Below, piece after piece: positions 17,139 through 25,217 of a DNA stretch of 64,000 bases. Source of the stretch: Streptomyces sp. VRA16 Mangrove soil (lineage in GTDB: Bacteria > Actinomycetota > Actinomycetes > Streptomycetales > Streptomycetaceae); assembly GCF_017377775.1 (NCBI RefSeq), contig NZ_JAFVLN010000009.1:288079-352078 (forward strand), in the 5' to 3' direction. The first letter of the stretch is position 1; every line of letters starts with the position of its first letter. The translations under genes were made by a program, and so were the position numbers. The notes below the pieces were generated by a model. It saw only the letters and a program-made list of their open reading frames with translations. It did not search any database and was not told the origin of the DNA.

Positions 17139-18353
17139 ATGAACCGCACCGACACGGCCGCCCCCGCTCCCGTCCTGACCACCCCCTGGTCGGACATCGC
17201 GCTCACCCGCCACCCCCAGGACCCGCGCGACCCGCTGCGCGCCTGGGACGCCGCCGACAGCTACCTGCTGAAGCACCTCGCCGAGCAGGACGTCGATCTG
17301 TCCGGCTCCGTCGTGGTGGTCGGGGACCGCTGGGGCGCGCTGGCCACGGCGCTCACCGGCACCGACGGCTGCGCGCCCGCGCTGATCTCCGACTCGTACC
17401 TGGGCCGGCAGGCCACGCGCACCAACCTGGAACGGGCCGGGCGCACGGGCGCCACCCTGCTCACCACGCAGGACGCCCCGCCGGACCGGGCCGACGTGCT
17501 GCTGGTCCGCGTGCCGAAGAGCCTGGCGCTCCTGGAGGACCAGCTGCACCGGCTGCGGCCCGCCGTCCACGCGGGCACGGTCGTCATCGGCACCGGCATG
17601 GTGAAGGAGATCCACACCTCGACGCTGAACCTGTTCGAGCGGATCATCGGCCCGACCCGCACCTCGCTCGCCGAGAAGAAGGCGCGGCTGATCTTCGCCA
17701 CGCCCGACCCCGATCTGTCGCCCGGCCCGAACCCCTGGCCGCACAGCTACCGGCTCCCGGACGGCATCGGCCCGTTGGCGGCCCGCACCGTCGTCAACCA
17801 CGCGGGCGTGTTCTGCGCCGAGCGCCTCGACATCGGCACCCGCTTCTTCCTCCAGCACCTTCCCGCGGGCACGGACGCCCGCCGGATCGTCGACCTCGGC
17901 TGTGGCAACGGCGTCGTGGGCACGACGGCCGCCCTCACCCACCCCGGGGCCGAGGTGCTGTTCACCGACGAGTCGTACCAGGCGGTGGCGTCGGCCGAGG
18001 CCACGTACGAGGAGAACGCGACAGGCCGGCCCGGCGGCGCGAGCTTCCGCACGGCCGACGGCCTGGAGGGCGTCCCGGACGGCAGCGTGGACCTCGTCCT
18101 CAACAACCCGCCGTTCCACACCCATCAGGCGACGACCGATCGGACGGCCTGGCGGATGTTCACGCAGGCGCGCGCCGCGCTGCGGCCCGGGGGCGAGCTG
18201 TGGGTGGTCGGCAACCGGCATCTGGGCTACCACGTGAAGCTGCGCCACCTGTTCGGCACCAGTGAACTCGTCGCCGGTGACCCGAAGTTCGTGATCCTGA
18301 AGGCCGTGAAGCGCGAGGGCTCACGACCGGGCCGGGGCGACCGGCGCCGCTGA
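17139..18353 (+). CDS. RlmG/RsmC-like rRNA guanine-N2 methyltransferase
   Basis: A 404-residue class I SAM methyltransferase with the duplicated architecture of RlmG and RsmC. A catalytically dead N-terminal half (residues about 30-210) precedes an active C-terminal half. The active half has the SAM loop DLGCGNGVVGT at about 252-262 and the N2-methylating signature NNPPFHT at about 324-330, where the NPPF loop binds the target base. Enzymes of this type methylate guanine N2 in 16S or 23S rRNA; the exact position cannot be inferred. TAGCCT lies about 10 nt before the ATG and there is no clear Shine-Dalgarno, so the mRNA may be leaderless. Its 3' end overlaps the convergent MFS gene by 33 bp. 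Confidence 0.85.
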   Translation: MNRTDTAAPAPVLTTPWSDIALTRHPQDPRDPLRAWDAADSYLLKHLAEQDVDLSGSVVVVGDRWGALATALTGTDGCAPALISDSYLGRQATRTNLERAGRTGATLLTTQDAPPDRADVLLVRVPKSLALLEDQLHRLRPAVHAGTVVIGTGMVKEIHTSTLNLFERIIGPTRTSLAEKKARLIFATPDPDLSPGPNPWPHSYRLPDGIGPLAARTVVNHAGVFCAERLDIGTRFFLQHLPAGTDARRIVDLGCGNGVVGTTAALTHPGAEVLFTDESYQAVASAEATYEENATGRPGGASFRTADGLEGVPDGSVDLVLNNPPFHTHQATTDRTAWRMFTQARAALRPGGELWVVGNRHLGYHVKLRHLFGTSELVAGDPKFVILKAVKREGSRPGRGDRRR

Positions 18354-19544
18354 CGCGGCGAGCGCGGCGGCCACCAGGCACACCGCGCCGCACCCGGCGA
18401 GAAACACCCCGACGCCCCAGGCCGCCGCGACGACACCGGCGAGCGGCAGCAGGAGCGGGCTCAGACCGAGGGTGCACAGCGAGGTGACGGCGGTGACCCG
18501 GCCGAGATACTCGGGCGCGGCCCGCTGCTGCAGCAAGGCCTGCCCCAGCACCATGGGCACCCCGCTGACTGCGCCGAGCAGCGCGCACAGGGCGACGGCG
18601 GCGCCGGGTCCCGGCCGGGCGAGCCCGAGGGCGGCGATGAACACCGCGGTGGCGGACAGGCCGGCCGCGGTCAGGGCGCGCGGCGCGGGCACACGCCGTA
18701 CGGCGGTCAGCGCGACGCCCACCACCGCGCCCGCCACGCTGAAGGAACCCAGCAGCAGCGACAGGGTCGCGGGCCGCCAGCCCCGCTCCTCGGTGAGCAG
18801 CACGAGTGCGGCGCCGACGGGTCCGCTGAAGCACATCTCACCGAGCGCGACGACGGCGACGAGGCGCGAGAGACCGGGCCGGTCGGCCAAGTACCGCAAT
18901 CCGTCACGGAATTGGGCCCAGGGGGACTTAGATCGGCGGCGCTCGGGGAGATCGGGCACGCGAACCCGTACTCCGGCGATCAGCACCAGCGACACGACGA
19001 AGAGCACGCCGACCCCGGTGAACGCTCCCGGCGCGCCGGCCCCCGCCAGCGCGGCACCGGCCGCGAACGGCCCGGCCGTGTTGGCGAACCGCACGGCGAG
19101 CGACCGCATGCCCTGGACGCGCGTCAGCTGGTCCGGCGCGGTGAGCCGCGGCGGCAAGGCGCCCACGGCGGGCAGGAACAGGGCGTCGGCCACACCGAAG
19201 CAGACGGCCAGCGCGCACAGCACCGGCACGGTCGCCCCACCCGCGTACAGGACGCCGGCCACCGCCAGCACGGCCAGACAGCGCACGAGATCACTGCCGA
19301 TGAGTACCCGGCGCGGCCCGAACCGGTCGGCGAGCACGCCCCCGCCGAGCAGCAGTACGGCCCGCGGCACGGCGCCCACGGCCAGTACGAACCCGGCCTG
19401 CGCGGGGCCCGCGACGTCGGCGGCGGCCCAGGTCAGGACGGTCATGTAGAGGACGTCGCCGGTGACGGACGTGGTGTAGGCACCGAGCCAGCGCAGCACG
19501 TTCGGGTCGCGGTGGGCGGCGGGCGCCTGGACCACCGCGCTCAC
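18321..19544 (-). CDS. MFS efflux transporter
   Basis: A 407-residue major-facilitator protein with about 12 membrane helices. The loop 2-3 signature DRFGPRRVLIGSDLVR is near residues 73-88, and a second lobe starts after a basic cytoplasmic loop at about 200-222 (PDLPERRRSKSPW). The sequence is of the enterobactin-exporter/macrolide-efflux-like MFS group, so a drug or metabolite exporter is likely. The GTG at 19544 overlaps the stop of the ArsR-type repressor gene by 4 bp, and the pair has an iterated operator upstream. Expect it to be induced by whatever releases that repressor. Confidence 0.88.
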   Translation of the reverse strand: MSAVVQAPAAHRDPNVLRWLGAYTTSVTGDVLYMTVLTWAAADVAGPAQAGFVLAVGAVPRAVLLLGGGVLADRFGPRRVLIGSDLVRCLAVLAVAGVLYAGGATVPVLCALAVCFGVADALFLPAVGALPPRLTAPDQLTRVQGMRSLAVRFANTAGPFAAGAALAGAGAPGAFTGVGVLFVVSLVLIAGVRVRVPDLPERRRSKSPWAQFRDGLRYLADRPGLSRLVAVVALGEMCFSGPVGAALVLLTEERGWRPATLSLLLGSFSVAGAVVGVALTAVRRVPAPRALTAAGLSATAVFIAALGLARPGPGAAVALCALLGAVSGVPMVLGQALLQQRAAPEYLGRVTAVTSLCTLGLSPLLLPLAGVVAAAWGVGVFLAGCGAVCLVAAALAASAAPVAPARS

Positions 19545-20134
19545 GTCCGTGCCACCTCAGCGGCGGGGAACACCTGGATCTGCACCGTGGCGCGCGCGGC
19601 GCCGCGGGACGGCGGCCTGTCCCGGTAGCGCGCGACGACCGCGTGCAACTCCTCCTTGAGCCGGCGCAGTTCATCGGGCGTGACGTCGACGTCGACATCG
19701 CTGAAGGCGGACGCGGCGAACCACGCGTCGGGCATGCCGGGAACGGCGTGCGCGGCAACCCTGCGCAGGGTCTCGGCGGCGGCGAGGGCGACGGCCTGCG
19801 CGTACGCCCGCCCTTCGCCCCCGCCGCGCTCCGCCGGATCGTGCTGGGACGCCCGGTGCAGCGCCCGCCACCACCGCTCACGCCGGTTCCCGCGCCCGGT
19901 GTCCTCCTCGATGAGCCCGCCCGCGGCGAGCCTGCGCAGGTGATAGCTGGCGGCCCCGGAGTCCAGCTCGAACCGGCGCGCCAACTGCCGTGCGGTGGCC
20001 GGACCTTGCCGGCGCAACTCGTTGAGCAGGGTGATCCGCATGGGGTGGGCGAGCACGCGCAGAGCGGCGGAGTCGAGGGTGAACTCCCCCGCGGGGTCCG
20101 GCACTTGGGTGCGGTCACTGTCGGAAGCACTCAT
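19541..20134 (-). CDS. ArsR-type helix-turn-helix repressor of the MFS operon
   Basis: A 197-residue regulator with an ArsR-like winged helix at residues 25-95 (LRVLAHPMRITLLNELRRQG, RQLARRFELDSGAASYHLRR). The C-terminal part contains VDVDVTPDELRRLKEELHAV. No CxC or other metal-binding cysteines are present, so metal sensing is unlikely. Homologues typically repress a neighbouring MFS gene, here coupled by a GTGA overlap. The ATG at 20134 is the first codon after the repeat array; the frame stays open far upstream but that part reads through the operator and the next gene. Confidence 0.87.
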   Translation of the reverse strand: MSASDSDRTQVPDPAGEFTLDSAALRVLAHPMRITLLNELRRQGPATARQLARRFELDSGAASYHLRRLAAGGLIEEDTGRGNRRERWWRALHRASQHDPAERGGGEGRAYAQAVALAAAETLRRVAAHAVPGMPDAWFAASAFSDVDVDVTPDELRRLKEELHAVVARYRDRPPSRGAARATVQIQVFPAAEVART

Positions 20135-20162
20135 GCCCGTGGAGCGTAGACGCAGAAGACTT

Positions 20163-20216
20163 CTTCGGGAAGATTCCTTCGCGAAGAAATCTTCGCGAAG
20201 AAGTCCTCGCGGATGG
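20163..20216. repeat. Four-unit palindromic operator array, 14-bp period
   Basis: The decamer CTTCGCGAAG, itself a palindrome, appears with centres exactly 14 bp apart. Unit 1 at 20163 is CTTCGGGAAG (one mismatch), units 2 (20177) and 3 (20191) are exact, and unit 4 at 20205 is CCTCGCGGAT (7 of 10). The array begins 29 bp before the ArsR-type gene's start codon and ends at the stop of the S66 peptidase gene. Spacing and symmetry suggest cooperative binding of the dimeric repressor encoded next to it. Confidence 0.7.
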
Positions 20217-21272
20217 TCAGCGCCCGTCCGGTACCCCGTGCTGTGCGGCGCGTACGGCCGGTTCGAGCAGCGCCAACGTCCGTGCCCCCGCGTCGAGTTC
20301 GGCGCGGAGACCGACCGGCATCGGCAGGTTCGGGACCGCGTGGCCGAACTCGACGTTGCCCAGGACCGGGATGTCGCGGTCGCCGAGGGCGTCGAGGACC
20401 AGCTCGGCCAGGTTCGGCGAGCCGTCGGACGAACCGGGCGAGGCGAGTCCGGCGATGTCCTTCGGAACGCCCACGACCATGCCGGAGATCCGGTCGAGGA
20501 CGCCGCTGTGCCGCAGGATCTGCAAGAAGGTCCAGACATGGGCCGCGAGGCCGCCCAGCTCCTCCCAGAACAGGACCGCGCCGTCGAAGTGTTCGAGCGG
20601 CAGCGCGAAGGGCGTCGCCTGGAGCAGCACGACGCGGTTGATGACCCCGCCGATCAGGGGCCCTTCGGTACGCCCGGCGCGCCAGCACTCCCACGACGGA
20701 CTCGCGGGCAGCGCGCCGATCGGTTCCGTGCCGGTCAGCAGCTGCGCGTAGAGCTTCCCCAGCTCCGCCCTGCGCGCGGCGGACGCCCGCTGCCAGGACC
20801 CACCGAGCCCGGGCGTCGCCAGGTCGGTGTGGAAGCCGACGAGACCGGTGCGGGCGTGGACGGCGAGGTGCAGCAGGGAGATGTCGCTGAGGCCGAGGAT
20901 CGGTTTGGGGTCGGCCCGGATCGCGTCGTAGTCGATCAGGTCGAGGTAGCCGAAGACGGTGTGGCCCCCGTCGTGCGCGACGATCGCGCGGACCTCGGGA
21001 TCGCGCAGCAGCCCGTTGAACTCCTCGGCGATCTCGTCCGGCCGCGCCGCACTCCACCAGCGCCGCCGCCCGGGGTCCTGGAGGATCGGCGCGAGACGGA
21101 CCCGGAAGCCCATCCGTTCGAGCTCGGCGACGGCTCGTTCCAGATCGGGTGCGTACGCGTGGTGGAGCGGGCCGGAGAGCGCCGCGACGACGACGAGGTC
21201 ACCGGCCACGAGGGCGCGGGGACGCAGGAGTTGAGGCAGGTGGGGAGCGCGGAGCAGCGCGGTGGAGGTCAC
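20217..21272 (-). CDS. S66-family LD-carboxypeptidase / MccF-like peptidase
   Basis: A 351-residue serine peptidase of family S66. The N-terminal half has ALSGPLH (oxyanion region), VRAIVAHDGGH and the nucleophile motif LGLSDIS near residue 121. The C-terminal half contains GPLIGGVINRV, VLFWEEL and NVEFGHAVPNLPMPVG, which supplies the Glu/His of the Ser-Glu-His triad. Members either cleave the L,D bond of cytoplasmic murein tetrapeptides or, as MccF, inactivate peptidyl-adenylate antibiotics; the sequence does not decide between them. The start is uncertain: GTG 21272 fits the family length, while the frame opens at 21308. There is no signal peptide. Confidence 0.83.
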   Translation of the reverse strand: MTSTALLRAPHLPQLLRPRALVAGDLVVVAALSGPLHHAYAPDLERAVAELERMGFRVRLAPILQDPGRRRWWSAARPDEIAEEFNGLLRDPEVRAIVAHDGGHTVFGYLDLIDYDAIRADPKPILGLSDISLLHLAVHARTGLVGFHTDLATPGLGGSWQRASAARRAELGKLYAQLLTGTEPIGALPASPSWECWRAGRTEGPLIGGVINRVVLLQATPFALPLEHFDGAVLFWEELGGLAAHVWTFLQILRHSGVLDRISGMVVGVPKDIAGLASPGSSDGSPNLAELVLDALGDRDIPVLGNVEFGHAVPNLPMPVGLRAELDAGARTLALLEPAVRAAQHGVPDGR

Positions 21273-21378
21273 CGGGGAAGTGTCGCGACGCGGGCGGCGG
21301 CGCGCCACGCGTTTTCGATCACCGCCCGGTCGCGAAGGGGCCTTGTCGGAGCGGAACCCTCCGGGTCACGATGCCCCG

Positions 21379-22056
21379 ATGAAGGGTGATCTTTTCGCCG
21401 GCGAGTTCATGGTGCGGGCAGCCGTGGCGCCGGGCATGAGTGTGCAGAACGCCAAGTCGATCCGGTACGTGGTGAACGGGGAGATGCTGGCGCGGCAGGG
21501 GGCGATGATCGCCTACCGGGGGAATCTCCAGTTCGAGCGGAAGGGCCAGGGGGTGGGCGGCATGCTGAAGCGGGCCGTCACCGGCGAGGGGCTGCCGCTC
21601 ATGAAGGTGCGGGGTCAGGGGGAGGCCTGGTTCGCGCAGGAGGCGCAGAACGTGTTCGTCGTGGATCTCGAACCCGGCGACGTGTTCACCGTCAACGGGC
21701 GCAACGTGTTGTGCTTCGACGCCACGCTGTCGTACGACATCAAGACGGTGAAGGGCGCGGGGATGAGCGGCGGCGGCCTGTTCAACAGCGTGTTCACCGG
21801 GCACGGGCGGCTCGGGCTGATATGCGAGGGCCATCCGCTGGTGCTGCCGGTGTCGCCGCAGCAGCCGGTGTACGTGGACACGGACGCGATCGTGGGCTGG
21901 ACCGCCGATCTGCGGACGTCGTTGCACCGTTCGCAGTCGATCGGTTCGATGATCCGCGGCGGGTCGGGCGAGGCGGTCCAGCTCAAGCTGGAGGGTGAGG
22001 GGTTCGTGGTGGTGCGGCCGAGCGAGGCTACGCCTCAGAAGCCGCAGCAGCACTAG
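21379..22056 (+). CDS. AIM24-family protein
   Basis: A 225-residue protein of the AIM24/TerD-like beta-fold family. It has repeating beta-strand segments, a glycine-rich loop GGGLFNSVFTGHGR near residues 134-147, and the typical close VYVDTDAIVGWTADL. Bacterial members are widespread single genes in actinomycetes, often duplicated, and their role is unknown; yeast AIM24 affects mitochondrial inner-membrane organisation. ATG 21379 is chosen because the family starts just before FAGEFM; a longer open frame upstream is unrelated in character. The 3' end overlaps the convergent SRPBCC gene by 29 bp. Confidence 0.85.
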   Translation: MKGDLFAGEFMVRAAVAPGMSVQNAKSIRYVVNGEMLARQGAMIAYRGNLQFERKGQGVGGMLKRAVTGEGLPLMKVRGQGEAWFAQEAQNVFVVDLEPGDVFTVNGRNVLCFDATLSYDIKTVKGAGMSGGGLFNSVFTGHGRLGLICEGHPLVLPVSPQQPVYVDTDAIVGWTADLRTSLHRSQSIGSMIRGGSGEAVQLKLEGEGFVVVRPSEATPQKPQQH

Positions 22057-22513
22057 GCGGAGCGGCCGTGCGGGCCCGGGCCCGTTCGGCCACCGCGATC
22101 TTCGCCAGTTTCGTGAGCATCATGCCGTTGCGGACCTTCACCAGGTAGTCCACGGGGAGGCCGTGCATCCGGGTGCCGGGTCCGCGCAGGGGGTGCCAGT
22201 CGAGGACGAACAGGGTGTGCTCGCCCCACGGGACCAGGTTCATGGCGACGCGGGCGGCGCCGAAGGGCTCCGCCTTGGCCTCCAGTTCCAGTCGCCGCCC
22301 CGGCTCGCAGATCCGCACGACGCTGGTGTCGTCGGTGGTGAGCGGGCCGATGCCGACCCGGAAGCGGAGGGTGGTGCCCACCGCGGGCCAGCCGGGGTCC
22401 ACGGCGAGCACTTCCTGGTTGCCGGTGACCCACTCGTCGTAGCGCCGGCCGTCGCACAGCAGCCGCCAGACCTCGGCGGGCGGGCTCAGGATCAGTCTGC
22501 GGTTGCGGGCCAC
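22028..22513 (-). CDS. SRPBCC-family (START/Bet v1-like) protein
   Basis: A 161-residue ligand-binding-fold protein of the polyketide cyclase/dehydrase type. It opens with RNRRLILSPPAEVWRLLCDG, followed by YDEWVTGNQEVLAVDPGWPA, and has a long C-terminal helix. GTG 22513 is chosen over the GTG three codons upstream because AAGGAG lies 10 nt before it but only 1 nt before the other. Streptomyces genomes hold many such proteins of unknown ligand. It sits just downstream of the Gfo/Idh/MocA oxidoreductase gene on the same strand (75-bp gap) and could be co-transcribed with it. Confidence 0.83.
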   Translation of the reverse strand: MARNRRLILSPPAEVWRLLCDGRRYDEWVTGNQEVLAVDPGWPAVGTTLRFRVGIGPLTTDDTSVVRICEPGRRLELEAKAEPFGAARVAMNLVPWGEHTLFVLDWHPLRGPGTRMHGLPVDYLVKVRNGMMLTKLAKIAVAERARARTAAPPSAAAASEA

Positions 22514-22588
22514 GGTGATCACGCTCCTTCCGCGGACAAGCGTTCACCTCCGCCACGCCTCCGGCAACCGCAGATCCCGGGGCCGCGG

Positions 22589-23689
22589 TCAGACGTGCGG
22601 GACCGCGGCCGGCCGGTCCACCGTGCTGGTGACCCGCAGCGCCCCGCTCTCGAACGAGGCGGCCTGCATCAGTTCGAGCACGTCGAGCACGTGGTAGGCG
22701 AACTCCGCGGAGGCGCGGTGCGGGCCGCCCCGCAGGTGCTCGGCGAGGTCGAGGACGCCCGGGCCGCGGAACGGGGTGCCGGCCGGGGGCGCGACCGGCG
22801 GGCACACCGGCTTCAGCTCACGCCACTGCGACTCGTCGCGCCGCCGGATGCGTACGGGCAGGTCGAAGTGGTTGGGGTCGGGCAGTTGCAGGGTGCCCTC
22901 GGTGCCGTAGACCTCGATGCTCGGGGTGTCGCTGTCCCAGACGTCGAAGCTGTACATGGTGGTGGCGAGGGTGCCGGAGGCGAACCGCAGCACCGAGGTC
23001 GCGTGCGTGGCGACCTGCACGTCGACCGTGTCCACCCGGCGGTCCTGCGAGGTGACCGCGATCGTCTCCTGCGCCTGGCCGGAGGCGCCCAGCACGTCGG
23101 TGACCGGGCCGAGCAGGTTGACCAGGGCGGCGACGTGGTACGGACCGAAGTCGAGGACGGGTCCCCCGCCGGCCTGGAACAGGAAGGTCGGGTCGGGGTG
23201 CCAGGTCTGGGCCCGGGAGGAGCGCACGAAGCTGGTCGCCGCGAACGGCGTACCGATGAGTCCCGCGTCCAGGGCCGCCCGCGCGGTCTGTCCCGCGGCG
23301 CCGAGGAAGGTGTCGGGGGCGCCGCCGAGCACCCGGCCGCTCGCCTCGGCGGTGGCCATGTTCCGGCGGGCCAGCTCGGTGGTGGCGGCGAGCGGCTTCT
23401 CCGTGTAGACGTGCTTGCCGGCGCGCAGGGCCGCGTCGGTGAGCGGCGCGTGTGCGGCGGGCGGGGTGATGTTGACGACGATGTCGACGGAGTCGTCGGC
23501 GAGCAGCTGCTCGGTGGTGCCCCAGGCGGGGATGCCGAACTGCTCGGCGGCCGCCCGTGCCCGGTCCTGGTCGAGGTCGGCGACGCGGACGACCTGCAGC
23601 TGCGGCACGGACGCAAGACCGGCCGCGTACGCCTTGAAGATGGAGCCGGTTCCGAGGATGCCGACGGTGAACTTCCTGCTCTCGCCCAT
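22589..23689 (-). CDS. Gfo/Idh/MocA-family oxidoreductase (first copy)
   Basis: A 366-residue NAD(P)-dependent sugar or polyol dehydrogenase. The Rossmann nucleotide motif is VGILGTGSI at residues 8-16. The catalytic EKP is in GKHVYTEKPLAA near residue 95, and the C-terminal GFO_IDH_MocA_C domain includes GGGPVLDFGPYHV, which carries the active-site Asp/His. It has a CAGGAG ribosome-binding site. It lies directly downstream of the ROK repressor gene on the same strand (138-bp gap), opposite a second oxidoreductase and two isomerase genes, which suggests a sugar pathway. Enzymes of this class oxidise C2, C3 or inositol ring positions; the substrate is not known. Confidence 0.88.
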   Translation of the reverse strand: MGESRKFTVGILGTGSIFKAYAAGLASVPQLQVVRVADLDQDRARAAAEQFGIPAWGTTEQLLADDSVDIVVNITPPAAHAPLTDAALRAGKHVYTEKPLAATTELARRNMATAEASGRVLGGAPDTFLGAAGQTARAALDAGLIGTPFAATSFVRSSRAQTWHPDPTFLFQAGGGPVLDFGPYHVAALVNLLGPVTDVLGASGQAQETIAVTSQDRRVDTVDVQVATHATSVLRFASGTLATTMYSFDVWDSDTPSIEVYGTEGTLQLPDPNHFDLPVRIRRRDESQWRELKPVCPPVAPPAGTPFRGPGVLDLAEHLRGGPHRASAEFAYHVLDVLELMQAASFESGALRVTSTVDRPAAVPHV

Positions 23690-23827
23690 GGGGTGACTCC
23701 TGGTCACTGCGGGGGCCGCGGTCCGCGGGGAACGGGGGCCGTGGCTGCGGATGATGTCCGGGACGAGATCACCGCTGCGGAGCCGCATCAGGAAATACCC
23801 CCGGGCCGCGGCTGTCAAGCGGCGTGA

Positions 23828-25054
23828 TCAGCGCGCCGGCGTCATCAGACCGGTGATCCCGTCGGGCGACAGGGCGTGCTCGACCGCGAGGACGCCGCCG
23901 CCGAGGCCCGCCGCGTCCGGGCCGAGGAGGCTGGGTCCGAGGGTGAGAGCGCGGGTGGCCAGCGGCAGGGCGCGGCGGTAGACGACCGACCTGATCCCGG
24001 CGATCAGGTCGTCCCCGGCGTCGGCGACGGCGCCGCCGATGACGATCCGGGCCGGGTTGAGGACGTGCACCAGGAGGGCGACGACCTCGCCGATCGGGGT
24101 CGCGGCGGCCCGCACGACGCGCAGCGCGTCAGGGTCGCCGCGGCGGGCCAGTTCGACGAGGTCGGCCTCAGGGCCGCGTGCCTCGCTCAGCCGGGCGCGC
24201 ATGGCCCGGGTGGAGGCGACGGCCTCGACGCAGCCGGCCTTGCCGCAGGGGCACTCGGGGCCTTCGGCGCCGGGCACGGTGAGGTGGCCGATGTCGCCGG
24301 CCGCGCCGTCGGCGCCGCGGTGCAGCTCCCCGTCGGCCGAGACGAAGCCGCCGCCGATGCCGGTGCCGACCTTGATGTACAGCAGGGGCGCCTGATCGGC
24401 CGGGAGCATGCGGGCCTCGCCCAGAGCCATCAGGTTCACGTCGTTGTCGACGAGGACCGGGCAGCCCAGGTGTCCTGCGAGGGTCTCGGCGACGGGGTGG
24501 CCGTCCCAGCCGGGCATGATCGGCGGCCGGACGGGGGCGCCGGCCGCGTGGTCGACGGGTCCCGGCACCCCGACGGCCGCCGTGCACAGGGCCGCGTCCG
24601 GCAGCCCCGTCCGCTCCAGCAACGTACGAAACTCCTCGGCGAGACGCGCCAGCACGGCGTCCGGGCCGTCCGTGAGAGCGACGGGGAACTCGGTGCGGGC
24701 CAGGACCTGTTGCGAGAGATCCGCGATGCGCAGTCGGGCACTGTGCGCGCCCAGGTCGGCGACGGCGACCACGCCGGCCCGGGGGTTGAGGGTCAGGCGC
24801 AGCGGCGGCCTGCCGCGGCCCGGCCGCTCCAGCACACCGCCCTCGACGACCACTCCGGCGGCGATCAGCGCGTCGAGGTGCCGGGTGACGGTGGAGCGCG
24901 CGAGCCCCGCGGTGGCGACGAGTTCGGCGCGGTGGGCGGCCGTGCCCGAGGCGATCAGCCGGGCCAGGGTGCTGTAGAGCAGGCCACCGCCGTCGCGGAA
25001 GCGCAACTGGGGCACGGCGAGGCGCGGCGCGGCGGCGAGGGGCGGACGGTCCAT
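23828..25054 (-). CDS. ROK-family transcriptional repressor
   Basis: A 408-residue repressor. The N-terminal winged helix (residues 15-75: LIASGTAAHRAELVATAGLA, STVTRHLDALIAAGVVVEGG) is followed by a ROK sugar-kinase-like domain. That domain has the Asp-containing VLVDNDVNLMALGEA, GTGIGGG and the zinc site GHLTV...CPCGKAGCVE. As in NagC/XylR repressors, binding of a sugar or sugar phosphate should release DNA. ATG 25054 begins the domain-supported part. It is divergent from the second Gfo/Idh/MocA gene, with an inverted repeat over that gene's -35 box, so this protein is the natural regulator of the whole sugar module. Confidence 0.88.
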   Translation of the reverse strand: MDRPPLAAAPRLAVPQLRFRDGGGLLYSTLARLIASGTAAHRAELVATAGLARSTVTRHLDALIAAGVVVEGGVLERPGRGRPPLRLTLNPRAGVVAVADLGAHSARLRIADLSQQVLARTEFPVALTDGPDAVLARLAEEFRTLLERTGLPDAALCTAAVGVPGPVDHAAGAPVRPPIMPGWDGHPVAETLAGHLGCPVLVDNDVNLMALGEARMLPADQAPLLYIKVGTGIGGGFVSADGELHRGADGAAGDIGHLTVPGAEGPECPCGKAGCVEAVASTRAMRARLSEARGPEADLVELARRGDPDALRVVRAAATPIGEVVALLVHVLNPARIVIGGAVADAGDDLIAGIRSVVYRRALPLATRALTLGPSLLGPDAAGLGGGVLAVEHALSPDGITGLMTPAR

Positions 25055-25093
25055 GCCGGGAACCGTACGCTCCCGCACTCGATTTGAGTATCC

Positions 25094-25117
25094 CAAGAGT
25101 CAAAATAAGTTCTCTTG
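25094..25117. promoter_or_regulatory. Inverted-repeat operator of the ROK repressor
   Basis: CAAGAG at 25094-25099 and CTCTTG at 25112-25117 form a perfect dyad with a 12-bp AT-rich spacer (TCAAAATAAGTT). It lies 40 bp from the repressor start and overlaps the -35 box of the promoter facing the oxidoreductase gene. Confidence 0.6.
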
Positions 25118-25143
25118 TCATTCGTAATTCGTGGCCGTACGGT
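25115..25143 (+). promoter_or_regulatory. Promoter of the rightward sugar operon
   Basis: TTGTCA at 25115-25120 and TACGGT at 25138-25143 are 17 bp apart. Transcription would start about 25150, giving a leader of about 68 nt to the ATG at 25218. The -35 box shares bases with the right arm of the ROK operator. Confidence 0.55.
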
Positions 25144-25217
25144 CATGTCCGGGACGAGAGACACCAACGCCGACGGAGTGCGCACCACTGGCACGAGTCG
25201 AAGGGAAGGCGGCCACC

